Shown: positions 1 to 11,514 of the stretch, in pieces | How the letters are laid out: each line of letters begins with the position of its first letter | How positions within the stretch are numbered: position 1 is the stretch's first letter | Source: Akkermansiaceae bacterium | Lineage (GTDB): Bacteria > Verrucomicrobiota > Verrucomicrobiia > Verrucomicrobiales > Akkermansiaceae | Direction of reading: 5' to 3' | NCBI GenBank assembly: GCA_025354565.1 | Contig: JANXMQ010000069.1 | Location: 21,259-85,258, forward strand | Length of the DNA stretch: 64,000 nucleotides | Notes under the pieces: model-generated | The model's input: only the letters and a program-made list of their open reading frames with translations | Database searches by the model: none | Told to the model about the DNA's origin: nothing | Program-made: the position numbers and the translations under genes

Positions 1-1058
1 AGGGTGGCGATGCCGCTGGTGTCCGGCTTGAGGGCGCGGGCGGTGGCGTCGTCGATGAAGGCGACGAGGGTGAGCTTGGCGCTGGCAGGGATGAAGGTGG
101 CGAAGGTGGTGTGGGCGGTCAGACGGCCGTGAGGGACGAGGCTTTTCGCAATTTCGCCGGGCATCCAGCGGCCATTTTCGATGGGGCCGTAGTAGAGCCA
201 GCCATCGGCGGGGGCTTTGAACTCGAACAAGGCGCGGTCGGCTTCGAGGTCGGCAAGGTCTTGTTTCGCGCGCTCGTGGGCGGTTTTGTGGGCGGCGAGG
301 GCGAGTTTGTTGAGTTCGAGCGAGCGCGGAATTTCAGTCTCCGCTTTTTTCAGGGCGATGGCGGTGTCGCGCTCGTTGTCGGCGAGGGATTTCGCCTCGC
401 GAGGGAGGGTGACTTCGACGGTGCGCTTTTGGTCAAGCATTTCCATGCGCAGGGCGAACTCGGCGGCGGCGACGGCGTCCTGCTGGCGGATGAGGATGAT
501 TTCCTCGGTGTCCTCGGTGACGTCATCCGCAGCATACATCTTGGTGAGTTGGCGGAGTTCCTCGCGTTGGTTCGAGAGGATTTGCTGGCTGCGTTTCAGT
601 TCCTGGCCGGCGGTTTCCTCACGGGCCTTGCGGCGGGTTTGGGTAAAATAGGTATTCTCTTCCTTGGCGATTCCAGCGGCGCGGCGAATGGCTTCCAGCT
701 TGTCAGGCGCGGATTCGATCAAGAGCTTCGAATCTTGCTCGGCTTGAATGAGAGCGAGGGTGCCGGACTCAAATGCGCGGCGGGCATCGGTGAGTTTCTT
801 GTCAATTTCCTCTGCATCGAAACGGACCAGGGATTCGCCCTTCGCGAGTTTGGAACCGTGAGCGGCGAGTTGGACGATTTCGAAGCTCGGCCAGGATTTA
901 GGGTCCAGGCGAAGCAGCACGCAATCACCAGTGGGCAGGGCGGCAGCACCGAAGGATTTCTCGATAGAAAACGGCCGTTGCTCGACGATGACTTCCCCGG
1001 CGTGGGAGGCAGCGGCGATCAGGGCGGGAATGAGGTGCAAGGGAGTGAGGCGAGCCAT
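1..1058 (-). CDS. HlyD/membrane-fusion-like secreted protein, partial (runs off left edge)
   Basis: Open minus-strand frame from ATG at 1058: MARLTPLHLIPALIAAASHAGEVIVEQRPFSIEKSFGAAALPTGDCVLLRLDPKSW... with a long coiled-coil and a C-terminal 'FEFKAPADGWLYYG' typical of adaptor proteins. Confidence 0.7.
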   Translation of the reverse strand, partial: MARLTPLHLIPALIAAASHAGEVIVEQRPFSIEKSFGAAALPTGDCVLLRLDPKSWPSFEIVQLAAHGSKLAKGESLVRFDAEEIDKKLTDARRAFESGTLALIQAEQDSKLLIESAPDKLEAIRRAAGIAKEENTYFTQTRRKAREETAGQELKRSQQILSNQREELRQLTKMYAADDVTEDTEEIILIRQQDAVAAAEFALRMEMLDQKRTVEVTLPREAKSLADNERDTAIALKKAETEIPRSLELNKLALAAHKTAHERAKQDLADLEADRALFEFKAPADGWLYYGPIENGRWMPGEIAKSLVPHGRLTAHTTFATFIPASAKLTLVAFIDDATARALKPDTSGIAT

Positions 1059-1095
1059 GGGTGCGGGGGGAGTCAAGCACGCTGGAAAGGAAAGA

Positions 1096-1773
1096 TCAAT
1101 CGGCAGCTTTACCTTTCCGCGCAAGCCAGATGGGAAGAAACCTAGGCCGTTTCGCGTTGGGCGAGGACGGGACGGTGAACTCCGCCACCTCGAAGCCTGA
1201 GCCCTGGAGGCGGCGAGTCAGATTGGCGACCGGACGCGATCCGGCGATGGCGAGAAGGCCGCCCGCTTGCAACGCTTCGTAGGCGGCGGACATCCAGCGT
1301 CGTTCGTCCAGCCAGGGGCGGTTGCGTGGCCCGGTAGGCGAGGCGTCGAGATGGACGAGTATGGCGTGGAGCAAGCCGGCGTGGCGGATGAGTCCGGCTG
1401 GTCCGCAGTCGGCTTCTAACGAAACACGAGGGTCTGTTAGTAAGGGGCTCTCCGGGAGGTGCGCGCGGTGCCACTCTGGAATCGCAGCTAACGGCTCGGC
1501 GACGATGAGGTTGGCGCGCTTTTGCGGAAGTTCCTTGGCAACGGCGGCGAGCAAGTGGCCGAGGCTCAGACCGGCGAACCAGATTTGCGGCTGGCGGGCG
1601 GGTCGGAAGGGGGCGCAGGCGAGGCGTGCGAGTTCCTCTTCGGCGGCGCGGGTGGCGGGGCCGCAGATTTGCTGACCATGGACCAGCAAGGACTTGCGGC
1701 CATCGTGCTCTTGGAGCGCGAGGATATTGCCATCGGGCAGTTGGGCTTCGGCGAGGGTAATTCTTGGTTTCAT
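1096..1773 (-). CDS. spermidine synthase-like methyltransferase-fold protein
   Basis: 225 aa ORF, 'IWFAGLSLGHLLAAVAKELPQKRANLIVAEPLAAIPEWHR' SAM-binding-like core. Confidence 0.55.
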   Translation of the reverse strand: MKPRITLAEAQLPDGNILALQEHDGRKSLLVHGQQICGPATRAAEEELARLACAPFRPARQPQIWFAGLSLGHLLAAVAKELPQKRANLIVAEPLAAIPEWHRAHLPESPLLTDPRVSLEADCGPAGLIRHAGLLHAILVHLDASPTGPRNRPWLDERRWMSAAYEALQAGGLLAIAGSRPVANLTRRLQGSGFEVAEFTVPSSPNAKRPRFLPIWLARKGKAAD

Positions 1774-1823
1774 GAGGGTTGAGGCTTGCGTTGTTGGGGA
1801 GGGTTTAGTAAACGAAGGGCACT

Positions 1824-2099
1824 ATGTCCACAGAACCTTCCGCTTCCACTCCCTCCACGCCGCCGGCCGGTGCCGAAAAGAAAATGCTCGCCGGCTTGCT
1901 GGGCATTCTCCTCGGATGGACCGGGGCCCATAAATTCGTCCTCGGCTACCAAAAAGAGGGTGTGATCCAGCTTGTGGTGAGTTTGGTCACCTGCGGTCTT
2001 TTCGGTATTGTCGGATTGATCGAGGGAATCATCTACCTGACCAAGAGCGACCAAGAATTCGTCAACACTTATATCACGAACAAAAAAGGCTGGTTCTGA
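1824..2099 (+). CDS. TM2 domain-containing protein
   Basis: 91 aa, 'GLLGILLGWTGAHKFVLGYQKEGVIQLVVSLVTCGLFGIVGLIEGIIYL'. Confidence 0.85.
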   Translation: MSTEPSASTPSTPPAGAEKKMLAGLLGILLGWTGAHKFVLGYQKEGVIQLVVSLVTCGLFGIVGLIEGIIYLTKSDQEFVNTYITNKKGWF

Positions 2100-2130
2100 G
2101 TTTTACGAACGATTGATTCCATCAAAAAGA

Positions 2131-2160
2131 AAACCCCGGCCAGTTGGCCGGGGTTTTTTT
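2131..2160. terminator. bidirectional rho-independent terminator
   Basis: Perfect 12-bp stem AAACCCCGGCCA-GT-TGGCCGGGGTTT with upstream A-tract and downstream T-tract, between convergent TM2 and HU genes. Confidence 0.9.
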
Positions 2161-2205
2161 GGTTTTTTTAGGGATGATTCAAGGAAACCGGAGTCTCCTA
2201 GATTT

Positions 2206-2481
2206 TCAGAGGCTGCCCTTCAGCACGGAGGAAGGCTTGAAACCGACCGACTTGGAGGCGGCGATTTTCATGGCTTCTCCGGTCTTCGGATTGCGACCTT
2301 GGCGGGCGGCGCGCTTTTTGACTTCGAAAGTTCCGAATCCAATGATTTGGACTTTCTTGTCCTTCTTCACGCCTTTGGCGATGGAAGTGAGAACGGCGTC
2401 GAGTGCTTCGTCGGCAGAGCGTTTGGTGGCGTCTTTTCCGAGGGCGGCTTGGATGGCTTCAATAAGTTCAGCTTTGTTCAT
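2206..2481 (-). CDS. HU family DNA-binding protein
   Basis: MNKAELIEAIQAALGKDATKRSADEALDAVLTSIAKGVKKDKKVQIIGFGTFEVKKRAARQGRNPKTGEAMKI. Confidence 0.95.
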   Translation of the reverse strand: MNKAELIEAIQAALGKDATKRSADEALDAVLTSIAKGVKKDKKVQIIGFGTFEVKKRAARQGRNPKTGEAMKIAASKSVGFKPSSVLKGSL

Positions 2482-2897
2482 GGCAGCGACCTTTCTGCGA
2501 ATGTGACCGATGGTTGGCAAGTGAAAATCTGTTGAAATTACAAGGATTTTTTTCTAGTGGCGGCTTGACTTGTCGGGTGTTTCCTGAGTAAGGCGGAACT
2601 GATTCGACAATAAGCTTCTGGTGGAGCAGGGCTGATTCGTTGTTGAATTCAATGAATATCTATCCGCTAACAGGTGTGGCCGATGTGTCGTGCGCTCGCT
2701 GGGGGGGATGCAGAATCCGTTAGGCGGGACCGACTTTCCGCGAGTGAGGTGCTGCTGGAAACGGGCGGCGGCGGGGGGCGAAACCCTTGATTCTCAAGAT
2801 GATATTTGGGCTTGTGAAATTTTTCACAAATAGAACTTGCGAAAGTTGGCGGCATTCCTTTAAAGACCCCGCGCCCGCTGTCAGCGGAGTCATTCAC

Positions 2898-3743
2898 ATG
2901 CGTTTCGTCCTTTCCACATCAGCATTTTGGCTAGTTGGTATCATCTCCACCTTCGCGGGGGAAGAGGCTGCACATGAGGGGCTGCCGCTCCACGCAGAGC
3001 GGATTTTTGACAATCTACCGATCACCAATTCGATGGTGATGTCGTGGGTTGCGGCGCTGCTCGTGATTTTGTTTGCCAAGGTAGCCACGCGTCAAATGGC
3101 GGTGATTCCAAGCGGCATTCAAAATTTCGCCGAATGGCTGGTGGAAAGCCTTTATAACTTCCTTGAAGGGATTTTAGGCGCCCATCTTGTCAAACGCACG
3201 TTCTGGTTTTTCGGCGGGGTCTTCATCATGATCCTGTGTTCCAACTGGATCGGACTCTTCCCTGGAGTCGGAACGATCAAATGGGGCGACGCGCCGATTT
3301 TGCGCGGTGGCAATGCCGACCTCAATATGACCCTCGCGCTGGCTTTGGTCGCCACGGTGCTCTGGTTTTACTGGGCAATCACTGAAAACGGGGTGATGGG
3401 TTTCTTGAAACACATTTTCGCGCCGAAAGGGGAGTTCAATGGCCCCATGAAGCTGCTCATGATCGCGATCTTCTTCATGGTGGGCATCATCGAGGTGTTC
3501 TCCATCCTGCTCCGGCCGGTCGCGCTGTCTTTCCGGCTTTTCGGCAACGTCTTTGCGGGCGAGAACATGCTAGACATCATGATGAAGTTGGTAAATCCGA
3601 AGATCGCCTTCTTGCCAGCCCTACCTTTCTACTTTTTGGAGCTTCTCGTCGGGCTTATCCAAGCCTTGGTTTTCATGCTCCTGACTGCAGTCTTTCTCCA
3701 ACTGATCTGCGATCACGGCGACGACCACGAAGAAGCCCATTGA
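2898..3743 (+). CDS. atpB: F0F1 ATP synthase subunit a
   Basis: 'LLRPVALSFRLFGNVFAGENMLDIMM...LPFYFLELLVGLIQALVFMLLTAVFL'; first gene of the atp operon. Confidence 0.95.
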   Translation: MRFVLSTSAFWLVGIISTFAGEEAAHEGLPLHAERIFDNLPITNSMVMSWVAALLVILFAKVATRQMAVIPSGIQNFAEWLVESLYNFLEGILGAHLVKRTFWFFGGVFIMILCSNWIGLFPGVGTIKWGDAPILRGGNADLNMTLALALVATVLWFYWAITENGVMGFLKHIFAPKGEFNGPMKLLMIAIFFMVGIIEVFSILLRPVALSFRLFGNVFAGENMLDIMMKLVNPKIAFLPALPFYFLELLVGLIQALVFMLLTAVFLQLICDHGDDHEEAH

Positions 3744-3818
3744 AATTTCCCGCCCTGACCATGAAATCCTCGTGGGGAGCGGAAAAACCAACACTGTAAA
3801 ACAACAACCATCAAATTC

Positions 3819-4046
3819 ATGACAACCCTCATCGACCTCACCCCTTATCTCAGCGAACTAACCGGCAATCCAACAGCCGGAATCGCCGCCCTCGGTGCCG
3901 GCATCGGCATCGGCCTCATCGGCGGCAAAGCTGCTGAAGCCACCGGCCGCAACCCCGGCGCATCCGGAGCCATCCTCACGATCTCGATCATTCTTGCAGC
4001 GCTCGTCGAAGGTGCCTTCTTCGTCGCCGCTCTTGTCAAAGGTTAA
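3819..4046 (+). CDS. atpE: F0F1 ATP synthase subunit c
   Basis: 75 aa two-helix proteolipid with GIGIGLIGGKAAEATGRNPGA loop and essential Glu in ALVEGAFF. Confidence 0.95.
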   Translation: MTTLIDLTPYLSELTGNPTAGIAALGAGIGIGLIGGKAAEATGRNPGASGAILTISIILAALVEGAFFVAALVKG

Positions 4047-4052
4047 TCACCC

Positions 4053-4087
4053 GATACCGGCGGGTCTAACACCCGCCGGTATCTTTT
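4053..4087 (+). promoter_or_regulatory. intercistronic stem-loop between atpE and atpF
   Basis: Perfect 13-bp stem GATACCGGCGGGT-ctaac-ACCCGCCGGTATC followed by TTTT. Confidence 0.85.
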
Positions 4088-4123
4088 CGCCTTCACTTTT
4101 CGTTCATTTTAAACCACAGCGCC

Positions 4124-4672
4124 ATGCTCGATTTCATCAATGTTCTTGCGGTTGCAGATTCCGGCAATCCTATCAAAGCTATCGTCAGGACGTTTGACGT
4201 TGATGGGTCATTGCTATTCGCGCAGATCCTGAATGTTTGCGTGGTCCTGTTCGTACTCAATAAATTCGCATTCGGGCCGATTCTAAAAATGCTCGAAGAG
4301 CGCCGCGCCCGCATCATCGCCGGTGAAGATAAGATCAAGCTTATCGAGCGCCAGCTCGCCGACTCGGTGGAAACCACCGCCGCCGCTATTTCCAAGGCCA
4401 ATGACGAAGCCGTCCGCATGGTGACCGAGGCGAAACAAGGAGCCGCCACTTTCACCGAGCAAAAGGCTCAGGAAGCGATTTCAAGCGCCCAACAAATCCT
4501 CGCCAAGGCGGAAGCCGCCGCCAAGGCAGACCGCGAGCGTCTCACCGCCGAGTTGAAGCGTGAATTCGGCCGCCTCGTGGTGGCGACGACCTCCCAAGTC
4601 ACCGGCAAACTCCTCACGGCGGACGACCAGAAGCGCATCAATGAAGACGCCCTGGCCAAGGTCGAAGGCTAA
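4124..4672 (+). CDS. atpF: F0F1 ATP synthase subunit b
   Basis: N-terminal TM, 'FGPILKMLEERRARIIAGEDKI' and long helix. Confidence 0.9.
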   Translation: MLDFINVLAVADSGNPIKAIVRTFDVDGSLLFAQILNVCVVLFVLNKFAFGPILKMLEERRARIIAGEDKIKLIERQLADSVETTAAAISKANDEAVRMVTEAKQGAATFTEQKAQEAISSAQQILAKAEAAAKADRERLTAELKREFGRLVVATTSQVTGKLLTADDQKRINEDALAKVEG

Positions 4673-4698
4673 TCGCCCGTTTCCCATTTTTCCGCGCC

Positions 4699-5091
4699 AT
4701 GAAAATTTCAAAAACCGCCGCCGCCGCCGCTCGCCGCTTGTTCGGGCTTTGCCAGACGGGCGACCGGTTCGACGCCGCGAAAATGCAGACCGTGATCGCT
4801 CGCTTGATCGAAGCCCAGCCGCGGGATTACAAGGCCATTCTCGCCGCCCTCCAACGCCTGACCCGTCTCGAACTCGCCCGCCGCAAGGTGACCGTAGAGA
4901 GCGCCGTGGAAATGGACGCTGCCACCCGCCAGCGCGTGATCGCCGGCCTCGCCACTCAATACGGCCCGGACCTCGCGATCCAATATCAAGTCACTCCCGC
5001 CCTCCTCGGCGGCCTCCGCATCCGCGTGGGCGATGATGTTTTCGACGGCTCCGTCCAGAACCGCCTCGATCGCCTTGCCAACCTTTTCTAA
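4699..5091 (+). CDS. atpH: F0F1 ATP synthase subunit delta (short, 130 aa)
   Basis: C-terminal '[29 protein letters not shown]' matches the OSCP/delta C-terminus; operon position. Confidence 0.9.
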   Translation: MKISKTAAAAARRLFGLCQTGDRFDAAKMQTVIARLIEAQPRDYKAILAALQRLTRLELARRKVTVESAVEMDAATRQRVIAGLATQYGPDLAIQYQVTPALLGGLRIRVGDDVFDGSVQNRLDRLANLF

Positions 5092-5140
5092 CTTCTTTTT
5101 TGCTGAAACACCGAACCCCGATCCCCAGCCAATTTTTCTT

Positions 5141-6682
5141 ATGAGCAGCATCCTTCAGGAACTCGAACAACAGATCGCCGGCATCACGACCTCCGTCGAA
5201 AAAACCAATGTCGGCACCGTCCGCCAAGTCGGTGACGGCGTGGCTAAAGTGGAAGGCCTTTCCGACGTCATGCTCAATGAGATGATCGAATTCGGTGGCG
5301 GTGTCACCGGCATGGCCCTCAACCTTGAGGAAAGCGAAGTCGGCGTCGTGCTTCTCGGCAACTACGCTGCCGTGACCGAAGGCGCGGAATGCCGCACCAC
5401 GGGCAAATTGCTCTCCGTACCGGTCGGCGAGGCCGTGCTTGGCCGCGTGGTCAATGCCCTCGGCGCCCCCATCGACGGCAAGGGCGATATCGCCGCCGCC
5501 GCGAACTATCCGATGGAAAAAATCGCGCCAGGCATCATCAAGCGCAAATCCGTTTCCGTCCCCGTCCAGACCGGTATCATGTCGATCGACGCGATGATCC
5601 CCGTTGGCCGTGGCCAGCGCGAGCTCATCATCGGCGACCGCGCCACCGGCAAGACCACCATCGCGGTGGACACCATCATTTCCCAAGCCCTCCAGAACAA
5701 GGCGGCGGAAAATGGCAAGCTCCAGAACCACAAGCCGCTCTATTGTATCTACGTCGCCATCGGCCAGAAGCTCTCTAACGTCGCCCGGATTCAGAAAATC
5801 CTCGAAGACGCCGGTGCCATGGAATACACCACCATCGTTTCCGCCTCCGCTTCGGACGCCGCCGCCATGCAGTATCTCGCGCCGTATGCCGGTTGCGCAA
5901 TCGCCGAGTATTTCATGGATCAAGGCAAGGATTGCTTGATTGTTTTCGACGACCTTTCCAAGCACGCAGTTGCCTATCGTCAGGTGTCGCTGATTCTCCG
6001 CCGCCCATCCGGCCGGGAAGCTTATCCGGGCGACGTGTTCTACCTCCACAGCCGCTTGCTCGAACGTTCCGCCCGCCTTTCCGAAGCTGCGGGTGGTGGT
6101 TCGCTCACCGCGCTGCCGATCATCGAGACGCAGGCTGGCGACGTTTCCGCCTACATCCCGACCAACGTGATTTCCATCACCGACGGTCAGATCTATCTGG
6201 AAACCGACCTTTTCTATCAGGGTATCCGCCCCGCGATTTCGGTGGGTCTCTCGGTGTCCCGCGTGGGTTCCGCTTGCCAAACCAAGACGATCAAGTCCGT
6301 CGCCGGCACGACCAAGCTGGACCTCGCGCAGTATCGCGAGCTTCAGGCCTTCGCCCAGTTCGGTTCCGACCTCGACGCCTCCACCAAGAAGAAACTCGAC
6401 CGCGGTGCCCGCATCGTCGAACTCTTCAAGCAGAACCAATACAGCCCGCTCGCCATGGAGATGGAGTCGGTCTATCTCTTCGCCATGCAGAACGGTTACT
6501 TCGATGACGTCGCGGTGCCGGATGTTAAACGCTTCCAAGCCGCGCTCGGTGAATTCTTCAACACCCGCAAGGGCGAACTGCTCGACAAGATCCGCAACGA
6601 AAAGCCGGACCTCAAGAAGGACAAGGAAATGGTCGAAGCCGTCAAACAAGGCGTCGAGGATTTCAAAAAGTCCTGGAAATAA
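5141..6682 (+). CDS. atpA: F0F1 ATP synthase subunit alpha
   Basis: [14 protein letters not shown]...; Walker A GDRATGKT, '[42 protein letters not shown]'. Confidence 0.98.
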   Translation: MSSILQELEQQIAGITTSVEKTNVGTVRQVGDGVAKVEGLSDVMLNEMIEFGGGVTGMALNLEESEVGVVLLGNYAAVTEGAECRTTGKLLSVPVGEAVLGRVVNALGAPIDGKGDIAAAANYPMEKIAPGIIKRKSVSVPVQTGIMSIDAMIPVGRGQRELIIGDRATGKTTIAVDTIISQALQNKAAENGKLQNHKPLYCIYVAIGQKLSNVARIQKILEDAGAMEYTTIVSASASDAAAMQYLAPYAGCAIAEYFMDQGKDCLIVFDDLSKHAVAYRQVSLILRRPSGREAYPGDVFYLHSRLLERSARLSEAAGGGSLTALPIIETQAGDVSAYIPTNVISITDGQIYLETDLFYQGIRPAISVGLSVSRVGSACQTKTIKSVAGTTKLDLAQYRELQAFAQFGSDLDASTKKKLDRGARIVELFKQNQYSPLAMEMESVYLFAMQNGYFDDVAVPDVKRFQAALGEFFNTRKGELLDKIRNEKPDLKKDKEMVEAVKQGVEDFKKSWK

Positions 6683-6727
6683 CCCTCTTCCTTGATTCTG
6701 GACTCTTGATTCTAACTATTTCCTAAC

Positions 6728-7573
6728 ATGGCCAACCTCCGCGACATCCGCCGACGCATCAAGTCGGTTAAAAACACCGCGCAGATCACTCGCGCGATGC
6801 AGCTTGTCGCCGCCGCCAAGATGAAGAAGGCGCAGGATCAGGCGCTGGCCGGTCGTGAGTATTCAAAGCAGCTCAACGGCGTCCTTCAGGACATCAGCGA
6901 GAGTTTCAGTGATGCCACCCACGCGTTGTTAGAAAAGCGCAGCGGCAACCGCGAATTGGTGCTCATCATTTCCACCGACAAGGGCCTTTGCGGTGCCATC
7001 AATACCAACCTCGCCAAAGTCGTTCGCAAGCAAACTTCGGCGGACGCGGACTACGTGACCGTCGGTCGCAAACTGCGCGTCATGATGGAAAAACTCGGAC
7101 GCACGGTGGTTGCGGATTTCACGGTGAAAGACCCGGTGCCGTTCTCGGATGCGCGCGCCATCTCGGCCTTGATTTCCAAACATTTCATCGCTGGAAAATA
7201 CGACAAGGTCACTGTGGCCTACACCCGCTTCGTCAACACCATGACCCAGGTGCCGGAAGTCGTCCAACTGCTGCCGGTCGAGACGCCTACCGACCACGCT
7301 GAAGTCACCGCCACCAACGATTTTCTCTTCGAGCCTTCTCCTGCCGATGTTTTGAGCGCGATTCTCCCGCTTTACATCAACTTCCGTGTCTTCCAAGCCC
7401 TCGTCGAAGCCCGCGCCTCCGAGCACTCCGCCCGCATGGTCGCCATGAAGGCCGCCACCGACAACGCGAAGAAATTCATCAAGGAACTCACCCTCGAATA
7501 CAACAAACTCCGCCAAGGCGCGATCACCGCCGAGCTGCTCGAAATCACCACCGCCATGAAGGCGATGGAGTGA
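6728..7573 (+). CDS. atpG: F0F1 ATP synthase subunit gamma
   Basis: MANLRDIRRRIKSVKNTAQITRAMQLVAAAKMKKAQ... Confidence 0.97.
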   Translation: MANLRDIRRRIKSVKNTAQITRAMQLVAAAKMKKAQDQALAGREYSKQLNGVLQDISESFSDATHALLEKRSGNRELVLIISTDKGLCGAINTNLAKVVRKQTSADADYVTVGRKLRVMMEKLGRTVVADFTVKDPVPFSDARAISALISKHFIAGKYDKVTVAYTRFVNTMTQVPEVVQLLPVETPTDHAEVTATNDFLFEPSPADVLSAILPLYINFRVFQALVEARASEHSARMVAMKAATDNAKKFIKELTLEYNKLRQGAITAELLEITTAMKAME

Positions 7574-7594
7574 CCTCTAACTTTTAACATCTAA

Positions 7595-9082
<1,488 letters not shown>

Positions 9083-9117
9083 ATCTCAAATTTGAAATTT
9101 TAAATCTCAAATCCAAG

Positions 9118-9531
9118 ATGCCCCTCGAACTCCATATCGTCACCCCCGAGAAGAGAATTTTCTCGGACCTCGTGGACAATGTCTATCTGCCCGGCGCGGA
9201 TGGCGAATTGGGCGTGCTGCCGATGCACACGGGGCTGGTGACTGCGCTGAAGCCGGGCGAACTCCGCTACGCCTATCACGGCACGGTCCAGACCCTCGCG
9301 ATCGGCTCCGGTTTCGCCGAAATCACCCAGACCAAGGTCGTCGTCCTCACCGACAGCGCCCTCGGTGAGGCGGACATCGACGAAGCTCACGTTGAGGAGG
9401 CAATCAAACGCGCTCAGGAAAAACTCGCCACCGTCGATCACAACCTCGACGCGGAGGAAGTCGCCTACCTCCAAGGCGTCATTTCCAGATCCACCGCCGC
9501 CCTTCATTTCAAGCGGAAATACCGGCCATAA
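9118..9531 (+). CDS. atpC: F0F1 ATP synthase subunit epsilon
   Basis: MPLELHIVTPEKRIFSDLVDNVYLPGADGELGVLPMHTGLVTALKPGEL. Confidence 0.95.
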   Translation: MPLELHIVTPEKRIFSDLVDNVYLPGADGELGVLPMHTGLVTALKPGELRYAYHGTVQTLAIGSGFAEITQTKVVVLTDSALGEADIDEAHVEEAIKRAQEKLATVDHNLDAEEVAYLQGVISRSTAALHFKRKYRP

Positions 9532-9555
9532 GTAGTACGGCACGTCTGATTTTCC

Positions 9556-9589
9556 AAACCCACCCCGGTCCGTCCGCGGTGGGTTTTTT
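9556..9589 (+). terminator. rho-independent terminator after atpC
   Basis: AAACCCACC ... GGTGGGTTTTTT hairpin with T-run. Confidence 0.85.
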
Positions 9590-9645
9590 CGTTAGCGTCA
9601 CCCTTGTCCCCGCTGCGATTTCGGGCTAGCTTCCGCCCCCGCGCA

Positions 9646-11514
9646 ATGAACACAAACATCCAGATTTTTTCCCCGGAACGCATCGCCCGACTTGCGGATA
9701 CCATGTCGATCGCGGCGGATGAGCTTGCGGCGATCATCAGGCAGGGTTTCTCGCAAATCTATCCGACTGGAGCCTGGCTCTTCCACGAATCCGCGCCCCG
9801 GCTGTGGATGGGCATCGTCGAGGAAGGGGAAATTGAAATCGTGCGCGGCAACCACGGCAGCAGCACTCGCCTCGCCACGCTCACCCGGGGCAGTGCCTTC
9901 AGTGAGGGGGTGATGTTGGATGATCTGCCGCACTCGGCCTCTGCCATCGCGCTGACCGAGGTGCGGGTTTGGCTGGTTCCTCGCGTGGTGTTTGAACAGC
10001 TTCGCGCTGAGAAACCGGAGGTCTTCTATCGGATGGTCGGCCACATCGCCCGCCGTTTAAGTGCGCGACTGTTAGCTTCTAACGAGCACCTCGTTTCCGG
10101 CCGCTCGCCGGTCATCGCCACCTGGCGCAAGGAGCACGATTCGCTCGGCGAGCGCGAGCTGCCGGACACCGCTTACTACGGCGTGCAAACTTTGCGGGGG
10201 ATGGAAAATTTCCCCATCTCCGGCATCCCGCTCCACCATTTCAGCCACTTCGTTCGTAGCCTCGCCTATGTGAAGAAAGCCGCTGCCCGCGCGAACCAGG
10301 AACTCGGCGTCGTGCTGCCGGACCGCGCCGCTGCAATCATCGCCGCTTGCGACGAGATCATCGCCGGGAAGTGGCACCAGCATTTCACCATCGACATGAT
10401 CCAAGGCGGTGCCGGCACCTCGACAAACATGAACGCCAACGAGGTCATCGCCAACCGCGCCCTCGAAATCCTCGGCCACCGCAAGGGCCAATACGAATTC
10501 CTCCACCCGAATGACGACGTCAACCGCTCGCAATCGACCAACGACGCCTACCCAACCGCCATCAAGCTCGGCGTCATACTAACCATGCGCGACGCCACCT
10601 CCGCTCTGCGCGAGTTGCAAGCCTCGCTCATCGCTAAAGCGGGCGAATTTGCCGACGTTTTGAAAATGGGCCGCACCGAGAACCAGGACGCTGTGCCGAT
10701 GACCCTTGGTCAGGAATTCAGCGCGTATGCCTCGATGATCGGCGACGGCATCCGCTACATCGAGCGCGCTGCCGGGGAATTTCTCGACGTCAACATGGGA
10801 GCCACCGCCGTCGGCACCGGCATCAACAGCCCGCCCGGCTATGCGGAGCTCTGCACTCGGCATTTGGCCCAAGTCAGCGGCCTGCCTGTGCGCCTCGCGG
10901 AGAATCTCGTACAGTCCACCCAAGACAGCGGCTCGTTCGCGTTGATGAGCGGTTCGATGAAAACCGCGGCCGTCCAACTTTCAAAAATCTGCAACGACCT
11001 CCGCTGGCTCTCGTCCGGCCCGCGCTGTGGACTTTATGAAATCCGCCTGCCCGCCATGCAACCCGGCTCTTCAATCATGCCCGGCAAGGTGAACCCCGTC
11101 ATCCCGGAAATGGTTAGCCAAGTTTGCTATCAGATCATCGGCGCGGACGTGACAATCTCCATGGCTTGCGAGGCTAGTGAACTGGAACTCAACATGGCCG
11201 AACCGATCATCGCCTTCAACTTGTTCTTCGGCCTCACCCTGCTGCGCAACGCCGCCATCGCTCTGCACACCCGCTGCATCTCCGGCATCGAGGCGAACCG
11301 CGAGCGCTGCCTGGCATATGTGCAAAACTCCATCGGCCTCGTCACCGCGCTCAACCCAGTGCTCGGGTATGAAAAAAGTGCGGCCATCGCTAAGGAAGCC
11401 CTTGCCACCGGGTCCAGCGTTTACAGCCTCGTGCTGGAAAAAGGCTGGCTCAGTAAGGAGCAGTTAGACGATCTCCTCACGCCGGAAAAAATGACCCGTC
11501 CGCGGCCATCCTGA
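9646..11514 (+). CDS. cyclic-nucleotide-binding (CRP-like) domain fused to aspartate ammonia-lyase
   Basis: N-terminal ~140 aa cNMP-binding-like fold (IVEEGEIEIVRG...LTRGSAFSEGVMLDD), then aspartase/fumarase core with GSSIMPGKVNPVIPEMV signature. Confidence 0.9.
   Translation: MNTNIQIFSPERIARLADTMSIAADELAAIIRQGFSQIYPTGAWLFHESAPRLWMGIVEEGEIEIVRGNHGSSTRLATLTRGSAFSEGVMLDDLPHSASAIALTEVRVWLVPRVVFEQLRAEKPEVFYRMVGHIARRLSARLLASNEHLVSGRSPVIATWRKEHDSLGERELPDTAYYGVQTLRGMENFPISGIPLHHFSHFVRSLAYVKKAAARANQELGVVLPDRAAAIIAACDEIIAGKWHQHFTIDMIQGGAGTSTNMNANEVIANRALEILGHRKGQYEFLHPNDDVNRSQSTNDAYPTAIKLGVILTMRDATSALRELQASLIAKAGEFADVLKMGRTENQDAVPMTLGQEFSAYASMIGDGIRYIERAAGEFLDVNMGATAVGTGINSPPGYAELCTRHLAQVSGLPVRLAENLVQSTQDSGSFALMSGSMKTAAVQLSKICNDLRWLSSGPRCGLYEIRLPAMQPGSSIMPGKVNPVIPEMVSQVCYQIIGADVTISMACEASELELNMAEPIIAFNLFFGLTLLRNAAIALHTRCISGIEANRERCLAYVQNSIGLVTALNPVLGYEKSAAIAKEALATGSSVYSLVLEKGWLSKEQLDDLLTPEKMTRPRPS

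Noticed and set aside
111-1145. 344-aa plus-strand ORF at the left edge
   Set aside because: Antisense to the better supported minus-strand HlyD-like partial CDS.
2560-2790. Possible SRP/6S-type ncRNA upstream of atpB
   Set aside because: GC-rich and partly structured, but lacks the conserved SRP GGAAG..GCAGC core or other recognisable signatures.
3819-4046. Sodium-dependent ATP synthase c subunit
   Set aside because: Positions matching the Ilyobacter Na+-site residues (Gln32, Ser66) are Ile and Gly here, so a proton-type c subunit is more likely.
4991-6649. 552-aa minus-strand ORF
   Set aside because: Antisense shadow of atpA; composition typical of reverse-frame GC-rich coding sequence.
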